NCBI GenBank assembly: GCA_964057225.1
Contig: OZ059894.1
Span: forward strand, 1,240,001-1,304,000
Direction of reading: 5' to 3'
DNA from: Auanema rhodensis
Taxonomy: Eukaryota > Nematoda > Chromadorea > Rhabditida > Rhabditidae
DNA length: 64,000 nucleotides
In this document: one piece after another, positions 38,596 to 52,635 of the stretch
Layout of the letters: the number at the start of each line of letters is the position of its first letter
Position numbering within the stretch: position 1 is the first letter of the stretch
The notes under the pieces: model-generated
Seen by the model: the letters and a program-made list of their open reading frames with translations, nothing else
What the model was told of the DNA's origin: nothing
Databases searched by the model: none
Program-made: the position numbers and the translations under genes

Positions 38596-41403
38596 GTTGA
38601 GTTTCCATGTACACTCAACATTGCTTCCAAAAACATTTTGACAAAAATTTTTTCGAAAAATTTCAAAATATTTTAGCAAAAAGTATATGTTTTTAGATTC
38701 CTTTTTTCAAGGCAAAGACGATGGACAATGTTATTCAACGAAAAAATTAATTCTTCAGGGTGAAAATCGAGGATATAAGTGTGAACTTATATCAGTTGAT
38801 ATCTCGGTGCATTTTTAAGCTAGCGCAAATCTGATAACACAGATCGACGCAGCTTGAAAATCCGCATCGAATGCACTATACTAAATTGATGAACGCTTAA
38901 TACAAAAATTAGTTATGATCGTTTGAAAAATGATGCATTAGTGTATGTTGAGTTTCCATGTACACTCAACATTGCTTCCAAAAACATTTTGACAAAAATT
39001 TTTTCGAAAAATTTCAAAATATTTTAGCAAAAAGTATATGTTTTTAGATTCCTTTTTTCAAGGCAAAGACGATGGACAATGTTATTCAACGAAAAAATTA
39101 ATTCTTCAGGGTGAAAATCGAGGATATAAGTGTGAACTTATATCAGTTGATATCTCGGTGCATTTTTAAGCTAGCGCAAATCTGATAACACAGATCGACG
39201 CAGCTTGAAAATCCGCATCGAATGCACTATACTAAATTGATGAACGCTTAATACAAAAATTAGTTATGATCGTTTGAAAAATGATGCATTAGTGTATGTT
39301 GAGTTTCCATGTACACTCAACATTGCTTCCAAAAACATTTTGACAAAAATTTTTTCGAAAAATTTCAAAATATTTTAGCAAAAAGTATATGTTTTTAGAT
39401 TCCTTTTTTCAAGGCAAAGACGATGGACAATGTTATTCAACGAAAAAATTAATTCTTCAGGGTGAAAATCGAGGATATAAGTGTGAACTTATATCAGTTG
39501 ATATCTCGGTGCATTTTTAAGCTAGCGCAAATCTGATAACACAGATCGACGCAGCTTGAAAATCCGCATCGAATGCACTATACTAAATTGATGAACGCTT
39601 AATACAAAAATTAGTTATGATCGTTTGAAAAATGATGCATTAGTGTATGTTGAGTTTCCATGTACACTCAACATTGCTTCCAAAAACATTTTGACAAAAA
39701 TTTTTTCGAAAAATTTCAAAATATTTCAGCAAAAAGTAGATGTTTTTAGATTTCTTTTTTCAAGGCAAAGACGATGGACAATGTTATTCAACGAAAAAAT
39801 TAATTCTTCAGGGTGAAAATCGAGGATATAAGTGTGAACTTATATCAGTTGATATCTCGGTGCATTTTTAAGCTAGCGCAAATCTGATAACACAGATCGA
39901 CGCAGCTTGAAAATCCGCATCGAATGCACTATACTACTTTGAGAAACGCTTAATACAAAAATTAGTTATGATCGTTTGAAAAATGATGCATTAGTGTATG
40001 TTGAGTTTCCATGTACACTCAACATTGCTTCCAAAAACATTTTGACAAAAATTTTTTCGAAAAATTTCAAAATATTTTAGCAAAAAGTAGATGTTTTTAG
40101 ATTTCTTTTTTCAAGGCAAAGACGATGGACAATGTTATTCAACGAAAAAATTAATTCTTCAGGGTGAAAATCGAGAATATAAGTGTGAACTTATATCAGT
40201 TGATATCTCGGTGCATTTTTAAGCTAGCGCAAATCTGATAACACAGATCGACGCAGCTTGAAAATCCGCATCGAATGCACTATACCACATTGAGGAACGC
40301 TTAATACAAAAATTAGTTATGATCGTTTGAAAAATGATGCATTAGTGTATGTTGAGTTTCCATGTACACTCAACATAGCTTCCAAAAACATTTTGACAAA
40401 AATTTTTTCGAAAAATTTCAGAATAATTTAGCAAAAAGTAGATGTTTTTAGATTCCTTTTTTCAAGGCAAAGACGATGGACAATGTTATTCAACGAAAAA
40501 ATTAATTCTTCAGGGTGAAAATCGAGGATATAAGTGTGAACTTATATCAGTTGATATCTCGGTGCATTTTTAAGCTAGCGCAAATCTGATAACACAGATC
40601 GACGCAGCTTGAAAATCCGCATCTAATGCACTATACTACTTTGAGAAACGCTTAATACAAAAATTAGTTATGATCGTTTGAAAAATGATGCATTAGTGTA
40701 TGTTGAGTTTCCATGTACACTTAACATTGCTTCCAAAAACATTTTGACAAAAATTTTTTCGAAAAATTTCAAAATATTTTAGCAAAAAGTAGATGTTTTT
40801 AGATTTCTTTTTTCAAGGCAAAGACGATGGACAATGTTATTCAACGAAAAAATTAATTCTTCAGGGTGAAAATCGAGGATATAAGTGTGAACTTATATCA
40901 GTTGATATCTCGGTGCATTTTTAAGCTAGCGCAAATCTGATAACACAGATCGACGCAGCTTAAAAATCCGCATCGAATGCACTATACTACTTTGAGAAAC
41001 GCTTAATACAAAAATTAGTTATGATCGTTTGAAAAATGATGCATTAGTGTATGTTGAGTTTCCATGTACACTCAACATTGCTTCCAAAAACATTTTGACA
41101 AAAATTTTTTCGAAAAATTTCAAAATATTTTAGCAAAAAGTAGATGTTTTTAGATTCCTTTTTTCAAGGCAAAGACGATGGACAATGTTATTCAACGAAA
41201 AAATTAATTCTTCAGGGTGAAAATCGAGGATATAAGTGTGAACTTATATCAGTTGATATCTCGGTGCATTTTTAAGCTAGCGCAAATCTGATAACACAGA
41301 TCGACGCAGCTTGAAAATCCGCATCTAATGCACTATACTACTTTGAGAAACGCTTAATACAAAAATTAGTTATGATCGTTTGAAAAATGATGCATTAGTG
41401 TAT
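38596..41403. repeat. 8-monomer block, copy 2 of a 7020-bp-offset duplication
   Basis: This block repeats the marker order of 31576-34383 exactly 20 monomers further on. Rare shared changes include c79 at 39649, tcgagaat at 40000 and cttaac at 40702. The monomers after each block differ, which marks the right end of the duplicated segment at about 34383 and 41403. Confidence 0.78.
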
Positions 41404-42807
41404 GTTGAGTTTCCATGTACACTCAACATTGCTTCCAAAAACATTTTGACAAAAATTTTTTCGAAAAATTTCAGAATAATTTAGCAAAAAGTAGATGTTT
41501 TTAGTTTTTTTTTTTCAAGGCAAAGACGATGGACAATGTTATTCAACGAAAAAATTAATTCTTCAGGGTGAAAATCGAGGATATAAGTGTGAACTTATAT
41601 CAGTTGATATCTCGGTGCATTTTTAAGCTAGCGCAAATCTGATAACACAGATCGACGCAGCTTGAAAATCCGCATCGAATGCACTATACTAAATTGATGA
41701 ACGCTTAATACAAAAATTAGTTATGATCGTTTGAAAAATGATGCATTAGTGTATGTTGAGTTTCCATGTACACTCAACATTGCTTCCAAAAACATTTTGA
41801 CAAAAATTTTTTCGAAAAATTTCAAAATATTTCAGCAAAAAGTAGATGTTTTTAGATTTCTTTTTTCAAGGCAAAGACGATGGACACTGTTATTCAACGA
41901 AAAAATTAATTCTTCAGGGTGAAAATCGAGGATATAAGTGTGAACTTATATCAGTTGATATCTCGGTGCATTTTTAAGCTAGCGCAAATCTGATAACACA
42001 GATCGACGCAGCTTGAAAATCCGCATCGAATGCACTATACTACTTTGAGAAACGCTTAATACAAAAATTAGTTATGATCGTTTGAAAAATGATGCATTAG
42101 TGTATGTTGAGTTTCCATGTACACTCAACATTGCTTCCAAAAACATTTTGACAAAAATTTTTTCGAAAAATTTCAAAATATTTTAGCAAAAAGTAGATGT
42201 TTTTAGATTTCTTTTTTCAAGGCAAAGACGATGGACAATGTTATTCAACGAAAAAATTAATTCTTCAGGGTGAAAATCGAGGATATAAGTGTGAACTTAT
42301 ATCAGTTGATATCTCGGTGCATTTTTAAGCTAGCGCAAATCTGATAACACAGATCGACGCAGCTTGAAAATCCGCATCGAATGCACTATACCACATTGAG
42401 GAACGCTTAATACAAAAATTAGTTATGATCGTTTGAAAAATGATGCATTAGTGTATGTTGAGTTTCCATGTACACTCAACATAGCTTCCAAAAACATTTT
42501 GACAAAAATTTTTTCGAAAAATTTCAGAATAATTTAGCAAAAAGTAGATGTTTTTAGATTTCTTTTTTCAAGGCAAAGACGATGGACAATGTTATTCAAC
42601 GAAAAAATTAATTCTTCAGGGTGAAAATCGAGGATATAAGTGTGAACTTATATCAGTTGATATCTCGGTGCATTTTTAAGCTAGCGCAAATCTGATAACA
42701 CAGATCGACGCAGCTTAAAAATCCGCATCGAATGCACTATACTACTTTGAGAAACGCTTAATACAAAAATTAGTTATGATCGTTTGAAAAATGATGCATT
42801 AGTGTAT
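41053..42807. repeat. 5-monomer block, copy 2 of a 4563-bp-offset duplication
   Basis: The block shares 'agttttttttttc' (41404), c79 with 'cactgtt' (41755), ctataccac (42106) and catagct with gatttct (42457) with the copy at 36490. It starts at the last monomer of the 38596-41403 block, so the two duplications overlap and cannot have arisen in one step. Confidence 0.75.
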
Positions 42808-45800
42808 GTTGAGTTTCCATGTACACTCAACATTGCTTCCAAAAACATTTTGACAAAAATTTTTTCGAAAAATTTCAAAATATTTTAGCAAAAAGTAGAT
42901 GTTTTTAGATTTCTTTTTTCAAGGCAAACACGATGGACAATGTTTTTCAACGAAAAAATTAATTCTTCAGGGTGAAAATCGAGGATATAAGTGTGAACTT
43001 ATATCAGTTGATATCTCGGTGCATTTTTAAGCTAGCGCAAATCTGATAACACAGATCGACGCAGCTTGAAAATCCGCATCGAATGCACTATACCACATTG
43101 AGGAACGCTTAATACAAAAATTAGTTATGATCGTTTGAAAAATGATGCATTAGTGTATGTTGAGTTTCCATGTACACTCAACATAGCTTCCAAAAACATT
43201 TTGACAAAAATTTTTTCGAAAAATTTCAGAATAATTTAGCAAAAAGTAGATGTTTTTAGATTTCTTTTTTCAAGGCAAAGACGATGGACAATGTTATTCA
43301 ACGAAAAAATTAATTCTTCAGGGTGAAAATCGAGGATATAAGTGTGAACTTATATCAGTTGATATCTCGGTGCATTTTTAAGCTAGCGCAAATCTGATAA
43401 CACAGATCGACGCAGCTTGAAAATCCGCATCTAATGCACTATACTACTTTGAGAAACGCTTAATACAAAAATTAGTTATGATCGTTTGAAAAATGATGCA
43501 TTAGTGTATGTTGAGTTTCCATGTACACTTAACATTGCTTCCAAAAACATTTTGACAAAAATTTTTTCGAAAAATTTCAAAATATTTTAGCAAAAAGTAG
43601 ATGTTTTTAGATTTCTTTTTTCAAGGCAAAGACGATGGACAATGTTATTCAACGAAAAAATTAATTCTTCAGGGTGAAAATCGAGGATATAAGTGTGAAC
43701 TTATATCAGTTGATATCTCGGTGCATTTTTAAGCTAGCGCAAATCTGATAACACAGATCGACGCAGCTTAAAAATCCGCATCGAATGCACTATACTACTT
43801 TGAGAAACGCTTAATACAAAAATTAGTTATGATCGTTTGAAAAATGATGCATTAGTGTATGTTGAGTTTCCATGTACACTCAACATTGCTTCCAAAAACA
43901 TTTTGACAAAAATTTTTTCGAAAAATTTCAAAATATTTTAGCAAAAAGTAGATGTTTTTAGATTCCTTTTTTCAAGGCAAAGACGATGGACAATGTTATT
44001 CAACGAAAAAATTAATTCTTCAGGGTGAAAATCGAGGATATAAGTGTGAACTTATATCAGTTGATATCTCGGTGCATTTTTAAGCTAGCGCAAATCTGAT
44101 AACACAGATCGACGCAGCTTGAAAATCCGCATCTAATGCACTATACTACTTTGAGAAACGCTTAATACAAAAATTAGTTATGATCGTTTGAAAAATGATG
44201 CATTAGTGTATGTTGAGTTTCCATGTACACTCAACATTGCTTCCAAAAACATTTTGACAAAAATTTTTTCGAAAAATTTCAGAATAATTTAGCAAAAAGT
44301 AGATGTTTTTAGATTTCTTTTTTCAAGGCAAAGACGATGGACAATGTTATTCAACGAAAAAATTAATTCTTCAGGGTGAAAATCGAGGATATAAGTGTGA
44401 ACTTATATCAGTTGATATCTCGGTGCATTTTTAAGCTAGCGCAAATCTGATAACACAGATCGACGCAGCTTGAAAATCCGCATCTAATGCACTATACTAC
44501 TTTGAGAAACGCTTAATACAAAAATTAGTTATGATCGTTTGAAAAATGATGCATTAGTGTATGTTGAGTTTCCATGTACACTCAACATTGCTTCCAAAAA
44601 CATTTTGACAAAAATTTTTTCGAAAAATTTCAGAATAATTTAGCGAAAAGTAGATGTTTTTAGATTCCTTTTTTCAAGGCAAAGACGATGGACAATGTTA
44701 TTCAACGAAAAAATTAATTCTTCAGGGTGAAAATCGAGGATATAAGTGTGAACTTATATCAGTTGATATCTCGGTGCATTTTTAAGCTAGCGCAAATCTG
44801 ATAACACAGATCGACGCAGCTTGAAAATCCGCATCGAATGCACTATACTACTTTGAGAAACGCTTAATACAAAAATTAGTTATGATCGTTTGAAAAATGA
44901 TGCATTAGTGTATGTTGAGTTTCCATGTACACTCAACATTGCTTCCAAAAACATTTTGACAAAAATTTTTTCGAAAAATTTCAAATTAATTTAGCAGAAA
45001 GTATATGTTTTTAGATTCCTTTTTTCAAGGCAAAGACGATGGACAATGTTATTCAACGAAAAAATTAATTCTTCAGGGTGAAAATCGAGGATATAAGTGT
45101 GAACTTATATCAGTTGATATCTCGGTGCATTTTTAAGCTAGCGCAAATCTGATAACACAGATCGACGCAGCTTGAAAATCCGCATCTAATGCACTATACT
45201 ACTTTGAGAAACGCTTAATACAAAAATTAGTTATGATCGTTTGAAAAATGATGCATTAGTGTATGTTGAGTTTCCATGTACACTCAACATTGCTTCCAAA
45301 AACATTTTGACAAAAATTTTTTCGAAAAATTTCAGAATAATTTAGCAAAAAGTAGATGTTTTTAGATTTCTTTTTTCAAGGCAAAGACGATGGACAATGT
45401 TATTCAACGAAAAAATTAATTCTTCAGGGTGAAAATCGAGGGTATAAGTGTGAACTTATATCAGTTGATATCTCGGTGCATTTTTAAGCTAGCGCAAATC
45501 TGATAACACAGATCGACGCAGCTTGAAAATCCGCATCTAATGCACTATACTACTTTGGGAAACGCTTAATACAAAAATTAGTTATGATCGTTTGAAAAAT
45601 GATGCATTAGTGTATGTTGAGTTTCCATGTACACTCAACATTGCTTCCAAAAACATTTTGACAAAAATTTTTTCGAAAAATTTCAGAATAATTTAGCAAA
45701 AAGTAGATGTTTTTAGATTCCTTTTTTCAAGGCAAAGACGATGGACAATGTTATTCAACGAAAAAATTAATTCTTCAGGGTGAAAATCGAGGATATAAGT

Positions 45801-47019
45801 GTGAACTTATATCAGTTGATATCTCGGTGCATTTTTCAGCTAGCGCAAATCTGATAACACAGATCGACGCAGCTTGAAAATCCGCATCTAATGCACTATA
45901 CTACTTTGAGAAACGCTTAATACAAAAATTAGTTATGATCGTTTGAAAAATGATGCATTAGTGTATGTTGAGTTTCCATGTACACTCAACATTGCTTCCA
46001 AAAACATTTTGACAAAAATTTTTTCGAAAAATTTCAGAATAATTTAGCAAAAAGTAGATGTTTTTAGATTTCTTTTTTCAAGGCAAAGACGATGGACAAT
46101 GTTATTCAACGAAAAAATTAATTCTTCAGGGTGAAAATCGAGGATATAAGTGTGAACTTATATCAGTTGATATCTCGGTGCATTTTTAAGCTAGCGCAAA
46201 TCTGATAACACAGATCGACGCAGCTTGAAAATCCGCATCTAATGCACTATACTACTTTGGGAAACGCTTAATACAAAAATTAGTTATGATCGTTTGAAAA
46301 ATGATGCATTAGTGTATGTTGAGTTTCCATGTACACTCAACATTGCTTCCAAAAACATTTTGACAAAAATTTTTTCGAAAAATTTCAGAATAATTTAGCA
46401 AAAAGTAGATGTTTTTAGATTCCTTTTTTCAAGGCAAAGACGATGGACAATGTTATTCAACGAAAAAATTAATTCTTCAGGGTGAAAATCGAGGATATAA
46501 GTGTGAACTTATATCAGTTGATATCTCGGTGCATTTTTAAGCTAGCGCAAATCTGATAACACAGATCGACGCAGCTTGAAAATCCGCATCGAATGCACTA
46601 TACTACTTTGAGAAACGCTTAATACAAAAATTAGTTATGATCGTTTGAAAAATGATGCATTAGTGTATGTTGAGTTTCCATGTACACTCAACATTGCTTC
46701 CAAAAACATTTTGACAAAAATTTTTTCGAAAAATTTCAGAATAATTTAGCAAAAAGTAGATGTTTTTAGATTTCTTTTTTCAAGGCAAAGACGATGGACA
46801 ATGTTATTCAACGAAAAAATTAATTCTTCAGGGTGAAAATCGAGGATATAAGTGTGAACTTATATCAGTTGATATCTCGGTGCATTTTTAAGCTAGCGCA
46901 AATCTGATAACACAGATCGACGCAGCTTGAAAATCCGCATCGAATGCACTATACTACTTTGAGAAACGCTTAATACAAAAATTAGTTATGATCGTTTGAA
47001 AAATGATGCATTAGTGTAT
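42808..47019. repeat. Mixed middle-domain monomers without a clear local HOR
   Basis: This stretch of 12 monomers contains a catagct, cttaac, gattcc/atctaat triplet (43159-44211) like those at 33331 and 40351. It is followed mainly by cagaat monomers that alternate gattcc and gatttct. Single changes include 'ggcaaacacg' with gtttttc at 42808, 'gagggtat' at 45265 and 'tttttcagct' at 45616. I see only satellite here. Confidence 0.65.
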
Positions 47020-48423
47020 GTTGAGTTTCCATGTACACTCAACATTGCTTCCAAAAACATTTTGACAAAAATTTTTTCGAAAAATTTCAAAATAATTTAG
47101 CAAAAAGTAGACGTTTTTAGATTCTTTTTTTCAAGGCAAAGACGATGGACAATGTTATTCAACGAAAAAATTAATTCTTCAGGGTGAAAATCGAGGATAT
47201 AAGTGTGAACTTATATCAGTTGATATCTCGGTGCATTTTTAAGCTAGCGCAAATCTGATAACACAGATCGACGCAGCTTGAAAATCCGCATCTAATGCAC
47301 TATACTACTTTGGGAAACGCTTAATACAAAAATTAGTTATGATCGTTTGAAAAATGATGCATTAGTGTATGTTGAGTTTCCATGTACACTCAACATTGCT
47401 TCCAAAAACATTTTGACAAAAATTTTTTCGAAAAATTTCAGAATAATTTAGCAAAAAGTAGATGTTTTTAGATTCCTTTTTTCAAGGCAAAGACGATGGA
47501 CAATGTTATTCAACGAAAAAATTAATTCTTCAGGGTGAAAATCGAGGATATAAGTGTGAACTTATATCAGTTGATATCTCGGTGCATTTTTAAGCTAGCG
47601 CAAATCTGATAACACAGATCGACGCAGCTTGAAAATCCGCATCGAATGCACTATACTACTTTGAGAAACGCTTAATACAAAAATTAGTTATGATCGTTTG
47701 AAAAATGATGCATTAGTGTATGTTGAGTTTCCATGTACACTCAACATTGCTTCCAAAAACATTTTGACAAAAATTTTTTCGAAAAATTTCAGAATAATTT
47801 AGCAAAAAGTAGATGTTTTTAGATTTTTTTTTTCAAGGCAAAGACGATGGACATTGTTATTCAACGAAAAAATTAATTCTTCAGGGTGAAAATCGAGGAT
47901 ATAAGTGTGAACTTATATCAGTTGATATCTCGGTGCATTTTTAAGCTAGCGCAAATCTGATAACACAGATCGACGCAGCTTGAAAATCCGCATCGAATGC
48001 ACTATACTACTTTGAGAAACGCTTAATACAAAAATTAGTTATGATCGTTTGAAAAATGATGCATTAGTGTATGTTGAGTTTCCATGTACACTCAACATTG
48101 CTTCCAAAAACATTTTGACAAAAATTTTTTCGAAAAATTTCAAATTAATTTAGCAGAAAGTATATGTTTTTAGATTCCTTTTTTCAAGGCAAAGACGATG
48201 GACAATGTTATTCAACGAAAAAATTAATTCTTCAGGGTGAAAATCGAGGATATAAGTGTGAACTTATATCAGTTGATATCTCGGTGCATTTTTAAGCTAG
48301 CGCAAATCTGATAACACAGATCGACGCAGCTTGAAAATCCGCATCGAATGCACTATACTACTTTGGGAAACGCTTAATACAAAAATTAGTTATGATCGTT
48401 TGAAAAATGATGCATTAGTGTAT
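47020..48423. repeat. 4-monomer block, copy 1 of a 4212-bp-offset duplication
   Basis: The order is a monomer with 'tagacg' and gattcttt (47020), cagaat with gattcc (47371), cagaat with a long T run (47722), and caaattaattt with gcagaaag (48073). 'Tagacg' is seen only here and in the copy at 51232. Private changes include 'acattgtt' at 47722. Confidence 0.72.
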
Positions 48424-51231
48424 GTTGAGTTTCCATGTACACTCAACATTGCTTCCAAAAACATTTTGACAAAAATTTTTTCGAAAAATTTCAGAATAAT
48501 TTAGCAAAAAGTAGATGTTTTTAGATTCCTTTTTTCAAGGCAAAGACGATGGACAATGTTATTCAACGAAAAAATTAATTCTTCAGGGTGAAAATCGAGG
48601 ATATAAGTGTGAACTTATATCAGTTGATATCTCGGTGCATTTTTAAGCTAGCGCAAATCTGATAACACAGATCGACGCAGCTTGAAAATCCGCATCGAAT
48701 GCACTATACTACTTTGAGAAACGCTTAATACAAAAATTAGTTATGATCGTTTGAAAAATGATGCATTAGTGTATGTTGAGTTTCCATGTACACTCAACAT
48801 TGCTTCCAAAAACATTTTGACAAAAATTTTTTCGAAAAATTTCAGAATAATTTAGCAAAAAGTAGATGTTTTTAGATTTTTTTTTTCAAGGCAAAGACGA
48901 TGGACAATGTTATTCAACGAAAAAATTAATTCTTCAGGGTGAAAATCGAGGATATAAGTGTGAACTTATATCAGTTGATATCTCGGTGCATTTTTAAGCT
49001 AGCGCAAATCTGATAACACAGATCGACGCAGCTTGAAAATCCGCATCGAATGCACTATACTACTTTGAGAAACGCTTAATACAAAAATTAGTTATGATCG
49101 TTTGAAAAATGATGCATTAGTGTATGTTGAGTTTCCATGTACACTCAACATTGCTTCCAAAAACATTTTGACAAAAATTTTTTCGAAAAATTTCAAATTA
49201 ATTTAGCAGAAAGTATATGTTTTTAGATTCCTTTTTTCAAGGCAAAGACGATGGACAATGTTATTCAACGAAAAAATTAATTCTTCAGGGTGAAAATCGA
49301 GGATATAAGTGTGAACTTATATCAGTTGATATCTCGGTGCATTTTTAAGCTAGCGCAAATCTGATAACACAGATCGACGCAGCTTGAAAATCCGCATCGA
49401 ATGCACTATACTACTTTGAGAAACGCTTAATACAAAAATTAGTTATGATCGTTTGAAAAATGATGCATTAGTGTATGTTGAGTTTCCATGTACACTCAAC
49501 ATTGCTTCCAAAAACATTTTGACAAAAATTTTTTCGAAAAATTTCAAATTAATTTAGCAGAAAGTATATGTTTTTAGATTCCTTTTTTCAAGGCAAAGAC
49601 GATGGACAATGTTATTCAACGAAAAAATTAATTCTTCAGGGTGAAAATCGAGGATATAAGTGTGAACTTATATCAGTTGATATCTCGGTGCATTTTTAAG
49701 CTAGCGCAAATCTGATAACACAGATCGACGCAGCTTGAAAATCCGCATCTAATGCACTATACTACTTTGAGAAACGCTTAATACAAAAATTAGTTATGAT
49801 CGTTTGAAAAATGATGCATTAGTGTATGTTGAGTTTCCATGTACACTCAACATTGCTTCCAAAAACATTTTGACAAAAATTTTTTCGAAAAATTTCAGAA
49901 TAATTTAGCAAAAAGTAGATGTTTTTAGATTTCTTTTTTCAAGGCAAAGACGATGGACAATGTTATTCAACGAAAAAATTAATTCTTCAGGGTGAAAATC
50001 GAGGATATAAGTGTGAACTTATATCAGTTGATATCTCGGTGCATTTTTAAGCTAGCGCAAATCTGATAACACAGATCGACGCAGCTTGAAAATCCGCATC
50101 TAATGCACTATACTACTTTGGGAAACGCTTAATACAAAAATTAGTTATGATCGTTTGAAAAATGATGCATTAGTGTATGTTGAGTTTCCATGTACACTCA
50201 ACATTGCTTCCAAAAACATTTTGACAAAAATTTTTTCGAAAAATTTCAGAATAATTTAGCAAAAAGTAGATGTTTTTAGATTCCTTTTTTCAAGGCAAAG
50301 ACGATGGACAATGTTATTCAACGAAAAAATTAATTCTTCAGGGTGAAAATCGAGGATATAAGTGTGAACTTATATCAGTTGATATCTCGGTGCATTTTTA
50401 AGCTAGCGCAAATCTGATAACACAGATCGACGCAGCTTGAAAATCCGCATCGAATGCACTATACTACTTTGAGAAACGCTTAATACAAAAATTAGTTATG
50501 ATCGTTTGAAAAATGATGCATTAGTGTATGTTGAGTTTCCATGTACACTCAACATTGCTTCCAAAAACATTTTGACAAAAATTTTTTCGAAAAATTTCAG
50601 AATAATTTAGCAAAAAGTAGATGTTTTTAGATTTCTTTTTTCAAGGCAAAGACGATGGACAATGTTATTCAACGAAAAAATTAATTTTTCAGGGTGAAAA
50701 TCGAGGATATAAGTGTGAACTTATATCAGTTGATATCTCGGTGCATTTTTAAGCTAGCGCAAATCTGATAACACAGATCGACGCAGCTTGAAAATCCGCA
50801 TCGAATGCACTATACTACTTTGAGAAACGCTTAATACAAAAATTAGTTATGATCGTTTGAAAAATGATGCATTAGTGTATGTTGAGTTTCCATGTACACT
50901 CAACATTGCTTCCAAAAACATTTTGACAAAAATTTTTTCGAAAAATTTCAAATTAATTTAGCAGAAAGTATATGTTTTTAGATTCCTTTTTTCAAGGCAA
51001 AGACGATGGACAATGTTATTCAACGAAAAAATTAATTCTTCAGGGTGAAAATCGAGGATATAAGTGTCAACTTATATCAGTTGATATCTCGGTGCATTTT
51101 TAAGCTAGCGCAAATCTGATAACACAGATCGACGCAGCTTGAAAATCCGCATCTAATGCACTATACTACTTTGAGAAACGCTTAATACAAAAATTAGTTA
51201 TGATCGTTTGAAAAATGATGCATTAGTGTAT

Positions 51232-52635
51232 GTTGAGTTTCCATGTACACTCAACATTGCTTCCAAAAACATTTTGACAAAAATTTTTTCGAAAAATTTC
51301 AAAATAATTTAGCAAAAAGTAGACGTTTTTAGATTCTTTTTTTCAAGGCAAAGACGATGGACAATGTTATTCAACGAAAAAATTAATTCTTCAGGGTGAA
51401 AATCGAGGATATAAGTGTGAACTTATATCAGTTGATATCTCGGTGCATTTTTAAGCTAGCGCAAATCTGATAACACAGATCGACGCAGCTTGAAAATCCG
51501 CATCTAATGCACTATACTACTTTGGGAAACGCTTAATACAAAAATTAGTTATGATCGTTTGAAAAATGATGCATTAGTGTATGTTGAGTTTCCATGTACA
51601 CTCAACATTGCTTCCAAAAACATTTTGACAAAAATTTTTTCGAAAAATTTCAGAATAATTTAGCAAAAAGTAGATGTTTTTAGATTCCTTTTTTCAAGGC
51701 AAAGACGATGGACAATGTTATTCAACGAAAAAATTAATTCTTCAGGGTGAAAATCGAGGATATAAGTGTGAACTTATATCAGTTGATATCTCGGTGCATT
51801 TTTAAGCTAGCGCAAATCTGATAACACAGATCGACGCAGCTTGAAAATCCGCATCGAATGCACTATACTACTTTGAGAAACGCTTAATACAAAAATTAGT
51901 TATGATCGTTTGAAAAATGATGCATTAGTGTATGTTGAGTTTCCATGTACACTCAACATTGCTTCCAAAAACATTTTGACAAAAATTTTTTCGAAAAATT
52001 TCAGAATAATTTAGCAAAAAGTAGATGTTTTTAGATTTTTTTTTTCAAGGCAAAGACGATGGACAATGTTATTCAACGAAAAAATTAATTCTTCAGGGTG
52101 AAAATCGAGGATATAAGTGTGAACTTATATCAGTTGATATCTCGGTGCATTTTTAAGCTAGCGCAAATCTGATAACACAGATCGACGCAGCTTGAAAATC
52201 CGCATCGAATGCACTATACTACTTTGAGAAACGCTTAATACAAAAATTAGTTATGATCGTTTGAAAAATGATGCATTAGTGTATGTTGAGTTTCCATGTA
52301 CACTCAACATTGCTTCCAAAAACATTTTGACAAAAATTTTTTCGAAAAATTTCAAATTAATTTAGCAGAAAGTATATGTTTTTAGATTCCTTTTTTCAAG
52401 GCAAAGACGATGGACAATGTTATTCAACGAAAAAATTAATTCTTCAGGGTGAAAATCGAGGATATAAGTGTGAACTTATATCAGTTGATATCTCGGTGCA
52501 TTTTTAAGCTAGCGCAAATCTGATAACACAGATCGACGCAGCTTGAAAATCCGCATCTAATGCACTATACTACTTTGAGAAACGCTTAATACAAAAATTA
52601 GTTATGATCGTTTGAAAAATGATGCATTAGTGTAT
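51232..52635. repeat. 4-monomer block, copy 2 of a 4212-bp-offset duplication
   Basis: This block repeats the four-monomer order of 47020-48423 twelve monomers later, including the rare 'tagacg'. The final monomers diverge after about m270 (atctaat here, atcgaat and tttggg in the other copy), so the homologous segment ends inside the fourth monomer. Confidence 0.72.
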
